DNA from: CAG-411 sp050875145
GTDB lineage: Bacteria > Bacillota > Clostridia > Lachnospirales > Lachnospiraceae
DNA length: 64,000 nt
Direction of reading: 5' to 3'
NCBI GenBank assembly: GCA_050875145.1
Contig: JBNMLH010000004.1
Location: forward strand, 124,001-188,000
Made by a program: the position numbers and the translations under genes. Shown here piece by piece: positions 61,502 through 64,000 of this stretch. Position 1 is the first letter of the stretch. Each line of letters opens with the position of its first letter. The notes under the pieces are model-generated. The model had not been told where the DNA came from. It did not search any database and was given only the letters and a program-made list of their open reading frames with translations.

Positions 61502-62338
61502 ATGTCGAATCCAGATTTGTTTAAACTTAGTATCAGTCAGTTTGCAAAGCTTTGTCATACATCGCGTAAGAACTTGATTTATTATGATAATATTGGACTT
61601 TTATCACCATTGGGACGTTCTGAACAGGGATATCGTTATTATGCAGCAACTCAGGCAACACAGTATCAGATGATTCAGTTATTAAAAAGTTCAAATTGTT
61701 CATTAGAAGAAATTAAAGAAATTGTTACTAATCCAGCAGTACACAATGATATCCCTGTAATGCTTGCACAAAAAAATGAGTTAATAAAACAACGAGATCA
61801 GTTAAATATGTATATCGGTTATGCGGATACAATGTTGCGAGTTGCAGAAGAAGCAGAATATATTATAAAAGATAAACCGGCTCTTATTTATCGAAATAAT
61901 GCAGAATACTTTTTTACATCTTACATTCCGCCTACACATCTTCGAGAAGATGAAATGTTTCGTTATGTGGATCAACATACAAATGGATATATAGATCGTA
62001 TGGAGATTCTTCCATATCCATTGTCTGTGTTAGTGAATGTGAGCGATTATCCAGAGAAGCCAGAAAACTGTGTAGGTATTTGTCATCGTTATGTAGATTA
62101 TAAGAAAAGGAAAATAGATGACAATATTTATGTTATGCCAATTGGACATTATATTGCATGTAAGTGTCCTGGAAACTGGCGGGATGTTCGTGAAATGAAT
62201 ACTGCAATGTATTTTTTTGCAATGGAGAACAACTATAAAATTACAGGAAATTTTTTAAATACAGGTACGGTATTTGATTATGATATTGAGGATAATGAGG
62301 GATTTTGTACTTCGTTTTTACCTGTGACAGTTGTATAA
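61502..62338 (+). CDS. MerR-family regulator with GyrI-like effector domain
   Basis: The 278-residue protein has the MerR N-terminal winged helix (LSISQFAKLCHTSRKNLIYY, then DNIGLLSPLGRSEQGYRYY), a coiled-coil dimer helix (VMLAQKNELIKQRDQLNMYI) and a C-terminal ligand-binding domain of the GyrI-like type (NNAEYFFTSYIPPTHLRED, YVMPIGHYIACKCPGNWRD). MerR proteins activate promoters with long spacers by twisting DNA at a dyad. The gene lies just before pabA (16 bp) and after the surface/redox unit. It could control pabAB or, less certainly, the dyad promoters at 54.8 kb. AGGAGG lies before the start. Confidence 0.88.
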   Translation: MSNPDLFKLSISQFAKLCHTSRKNLIYYDNIGLLSPLGRSEQGYRYYAATQATQYQMIQLLKSSNCSLEEIKEIVTNPAVHNDIPVMLAQKNELIKQRDQLNMYIGYADTMLRVAEEAEYIIKDKPALIYRNNAEYFFTSYIPPTHLREDEMFRYVDQHTNGYIDRMEILPYPLSVLVNVSDYPEKPENCVGICHRYVDYKKRKIDDNIYVMPIGHYIACKCPGNWRDVREMNTAMYFFAMENNYKITGNFLNTGTVFDYDIEDNEGFCTSFLPVTVV

Positions 62339-62354
62339 AGAAATGGAGAAAAGT

Positions 62355-62966
62355 ATGTATTTAATGATAGATCATTATGACTCCTTTGTGTATAATCTGG
62401 TGTCTTATTTTGAAGAGTTATTGTGTGACTTGCAGGTTGTACAGAGTGATGATTGTGAGATAAAATGGATAGAGGAACGGATAAAAAAGAATGAACTGGA
62501 AGGAATTATTCTATCACCAGGACCAAAAAGTCCAAAGGATTGTAAGAAAAGTATAGAAATTATTAAAAGGGCAGCGGGAAAAGTACCAATCTTAGGAGTA
62601 TGCCTGGGGCATCAAATAATTGGAAAAGCATTTGGTGCTGTAATTTCGCATGGGGAAAAACCTATGCATGGAAAGGTAACGCCTATTTCAAACAATCAAA
62701 CAGGATTGTTTGAAGGTTTGCCTGCTTCTTATCTGGTAACCAGATACCATTCTCTAATTGTAGAAAAAAATTCCTTGCCTGCCTGTTTTCAAGTAGACGC
62801 GGTTTCGGAAGAAGGGGACATTATGGCGATGCATCATAATGAACTTCCTGTTTACAGTGTTCAATTTCATCCAGAGGCGGTATGTACGCAATATGGGCAT
62901 ATACTATTAAAAAATTATTTGAAATTAAGTAAAGGTTGGTGGAAAAGTCGTGAGCAGGAAGGTTGA
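62355..62966 (+). CDS. pabA: Aminodeoxychorismate/anthranilate synthase glutamine amidotransferase subunit
   Basis: This 203-residue class I glutamine amidotransferase has the N-terminal MIDHYDSFVYNLVSYFEELL, the catalytic Cys in GVCLGHQIIGKAFG, the Gly-rich ILSPGPKSPKDC, and the His-Glu pair in VQFHPEAVCT. It supplies ammonia to PabB for 4-amino-4-deoxychorismate (folate pathway). It pairs with the pabB gene that overlaps its end by 17 bp. ATG 62355 is supported by GGAG 6 bases upstream; the in-frame ATG 62331 overlaps the MerR stop. Sharing with TrpE cannot be excluded. Confidence 0.9.
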   Translation: MYLMIDHYDSFVYNLVSYFEELLCDLQVVQSDDCEIKWIEERIKKNELEGIILSPGPKSPKDCKKSIEIIKRAAGKVPILGVCLGHQIIGKAFGAVISHGEKPMHGKVTPISNNQTGLFEGLPASYLVTRYHSLIVEKNSLPACFQVDAVSEEGDIMAMHHNELPVYSVQFHPEAVCTQYGHILLKNYLKLSKGWWKSREQEG

Positions 62967-64000
62967 AAAACTATCTTTTTATCGAGAACCGCAGGATATA
63001 TTTGCAAATTATCAGGCAGAGGAAATGGCAGTATTTTTGGATTCTTCACTGGAAAATGAAATGGGAAGATATTCTATTATTGGAGTATCACCACGTATGG
63101 TTTTAAGTGAGACGGACGGAGTTTGTAGGTGTAATGGGATTGTACAAAGTGTAGATATTTTAACACGGATGCAAAAGGAATTGGATAATCTTGCAAAAGA
63201 CTATGAAAATCCATATGAACTTCCATTGACAGCAGGTGCCATCGGATATTTTTCTTATGAATATGGAAGAAAAAAATTAGGTGTGAAAAGCAAACATGTA
63301 TTGGAAGATACAATGCCGGATGCTATGTTTTGCTTTTATCATATTCTGATAATTGCGGATGTAAAAGAAAAAGTTTTGTATGCAGTTGTGGACGACGAAA
63401 AAAACGTGCGGGAAAAAATAAGGCAACTGACAAAAGAATTAGAAATGGTCACACCCCAAATACTATTGAAAAAACAGTCACAACTGGCAAAGACAAAGAA
63501 TCGGTTTACGCAGAAAACATATGGACAGGCTTTACAGAAGATGATTCAATATATGAGGGATGGTCACATTTATGTAGCAAATATGACGCAGCAGTTTTGT
63601 GTTGCCTCAAAAAAGAAACCATTTGATGTGTATCGTTATTTACGAACATACAATCCAGCACCATTTAGTGCATATTTGAATTATGGAACGTTTCAGGTTG
63701 CATGTGCTTCACCGGAACGTTTTTTGCGTAAGAAGAAAAATATAACTACAACCCGTCCTATTAAAGGAACGAGAAAGCGTGGGGAATCCATAGAACAAGA
63801 TCAATTTCTACGTGCAGAATTAGAGCAGTCGGAAAAGGACCGAAGTGAACTTTTAATGATTATGGATTTAGAGAGAAATGATCTAAATCGCATCTGTATA
63901 CCTGGCAGTGTAAAAGTAACCGATCCGTTTGTAATAGAAGAATATGCAACGGTATTTCATTTGGTATCTGAAATACAGGGGGAAGTCAGAACTGATCTAC
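62950..64000 (+). CDS. pabB: Aminodeoxychorismate synthase component I, N-terminal part
   Basis: The frame starts at GTG 62950 (SRKVEKLSFYREPQDIF) and is open to the window end, 350 codons. Chorismate-binding motifs are visible: YVANMTQQF, CASPERFL, TRPIKGTRKRGESI and ELLMIMDLERNDLNRIC. The lysine in PIKGT is the PabB-type residue; anthranilate synthases have Ala there, so 4-amino-4-deoxychorismate formation is the likely reaction. The start overlaps pabA by 17 bp, with GGTGG upstream, indicating translational coupling. The last part of the enzyme is outside the window. Confidence 0.88.
   Translation, partial: MSRKVEKLSFYREPQDIFANYQAEEMAVFLDSSLENEMGRYSIIGVSPRMVLSETDGVCRCNGIVQSVDILTRMQKELDNLAKDYENPYELPLTAGAIGYFSYEYGRKKLGVKSKHVLEDTMPDAMFCFYHILIIADVKEKVLYAVVDDEKNVREKIRQLTKELEMVTPQILLKKQSQLAKTKNRFTQKTYGQALQKMIQYMRDGHIYVANMTQQFCVASKKKPFDVYRYLRTYNPAPFSAYLNYGTFQVACASPERFLRKKKNITTTRPIKGTRKRGESIEQDQFLRAELEQSEKDRSELLMIMDLERNDLNRICIPGSVKVTDPFVIEEYATVFHLVSEIQGEVRTDL

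Noticed and set aside
62950..64000. Anthranilate synthase component I (trpE) instead of pabB
   Set aside because: The PIKGT motif has the lysine typical of PabB rather than the alanine of TrpE, and no trp genes follow within the window.

Overview
The window is AT-rich DNA from an anaerobic Firmicute, most likely a Lachnospiraceae (Clostridia) species. Supporting evidence: strong AGGAGG-type ribosome sites, sigma-A promoters, a sensory [FeFe]-hydrogenase-like chemoreceptor, BspA-like (LRR_5) and BIG_2 surface proteins ending in Lys-rich Ig/Fn3 modules, a CD1871A-type CXXC micro-protein, and a methionine aminopeptidase with an N-terminal SEC-C motif. No rRNA, tRNA or CRISPR array was seen.

Layout. 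1-11.2 kb is core metabolism: the end of an O-acetylhomoserine sulfhydrylase, a patatin-like phospholipase, an HD protein, a 2-isopropylmalate synthase fused to an AraC-type DNA-binding domain, citrate synthase (-), a formate/nitrite transporter (-), methionine aminopeptidase, a CysQ/IMPase-family phosphatase, a lipoprotein and RlmD. 11.1-22.7 kb is an accessory region that begins at the 3' end of rlmD. An imperfect 104-bp direct repeat (37 bp identical) lies at the rlmD end and again at 19.2 kb, next to a broken tyrosine integrase. Between the repeats are a ParA-like ATPase with a partner, IS110-family remnants, an intact Hachiman defence pair (hamA-hamB) and a decayed SEC-C/TPR/HEPN-like gene. 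Further right are IS3, IS200 and J-domain remnants and an unrecognised ORF.

22.7-30.3 kb holds an autoregulated TetR/methyltransferase pair, small membrane proteins (one MotE-like), an AGCS amino-acid symporter with an unusual extra domain, and a ferredoxin/H-cluster/MCP sensory protein. 30.4-38.3 kb is a complete four-gene Wadjet plasmid-defence operon in the order jetD-jetA-jetB-jetC behind a near-consensus promoter. 38.5-46.4 kb has a zinc-ribbon/L12-like fusion, a methyltransferase, a lipoprotein (-), a response regulator/ABC transporter/histidine kinase set of the peptide-antibiotic type, and a Sel1-repeat membrane protein. 46.7-49.7 kb has a coiled-coil protein and two overlapping paralogous GTPases, one with a CFI-box tail.

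49.8-61.3 kb is a cell-surface and redox locus. It has four secreted LRR/BIG_2/Fn3 proteins (one carrying a WCNPC thioredoxin domain), a TlpA-like thioredoxin lipoprotein, a CXXC micro-protein, a small BIG_2-type protein and a polytopic Fe-S membrane protein. Two diverging promoters there share a dyad placed inside an 18-bp -35/-10 spacer, the geometry used by MerR-type activators. My inference is an extracytoplasmic thiol-redox relay tied to surface adhesins. The window ends with a MerR-type regulator followed by pabA and the start of pabB (folate synthesis).
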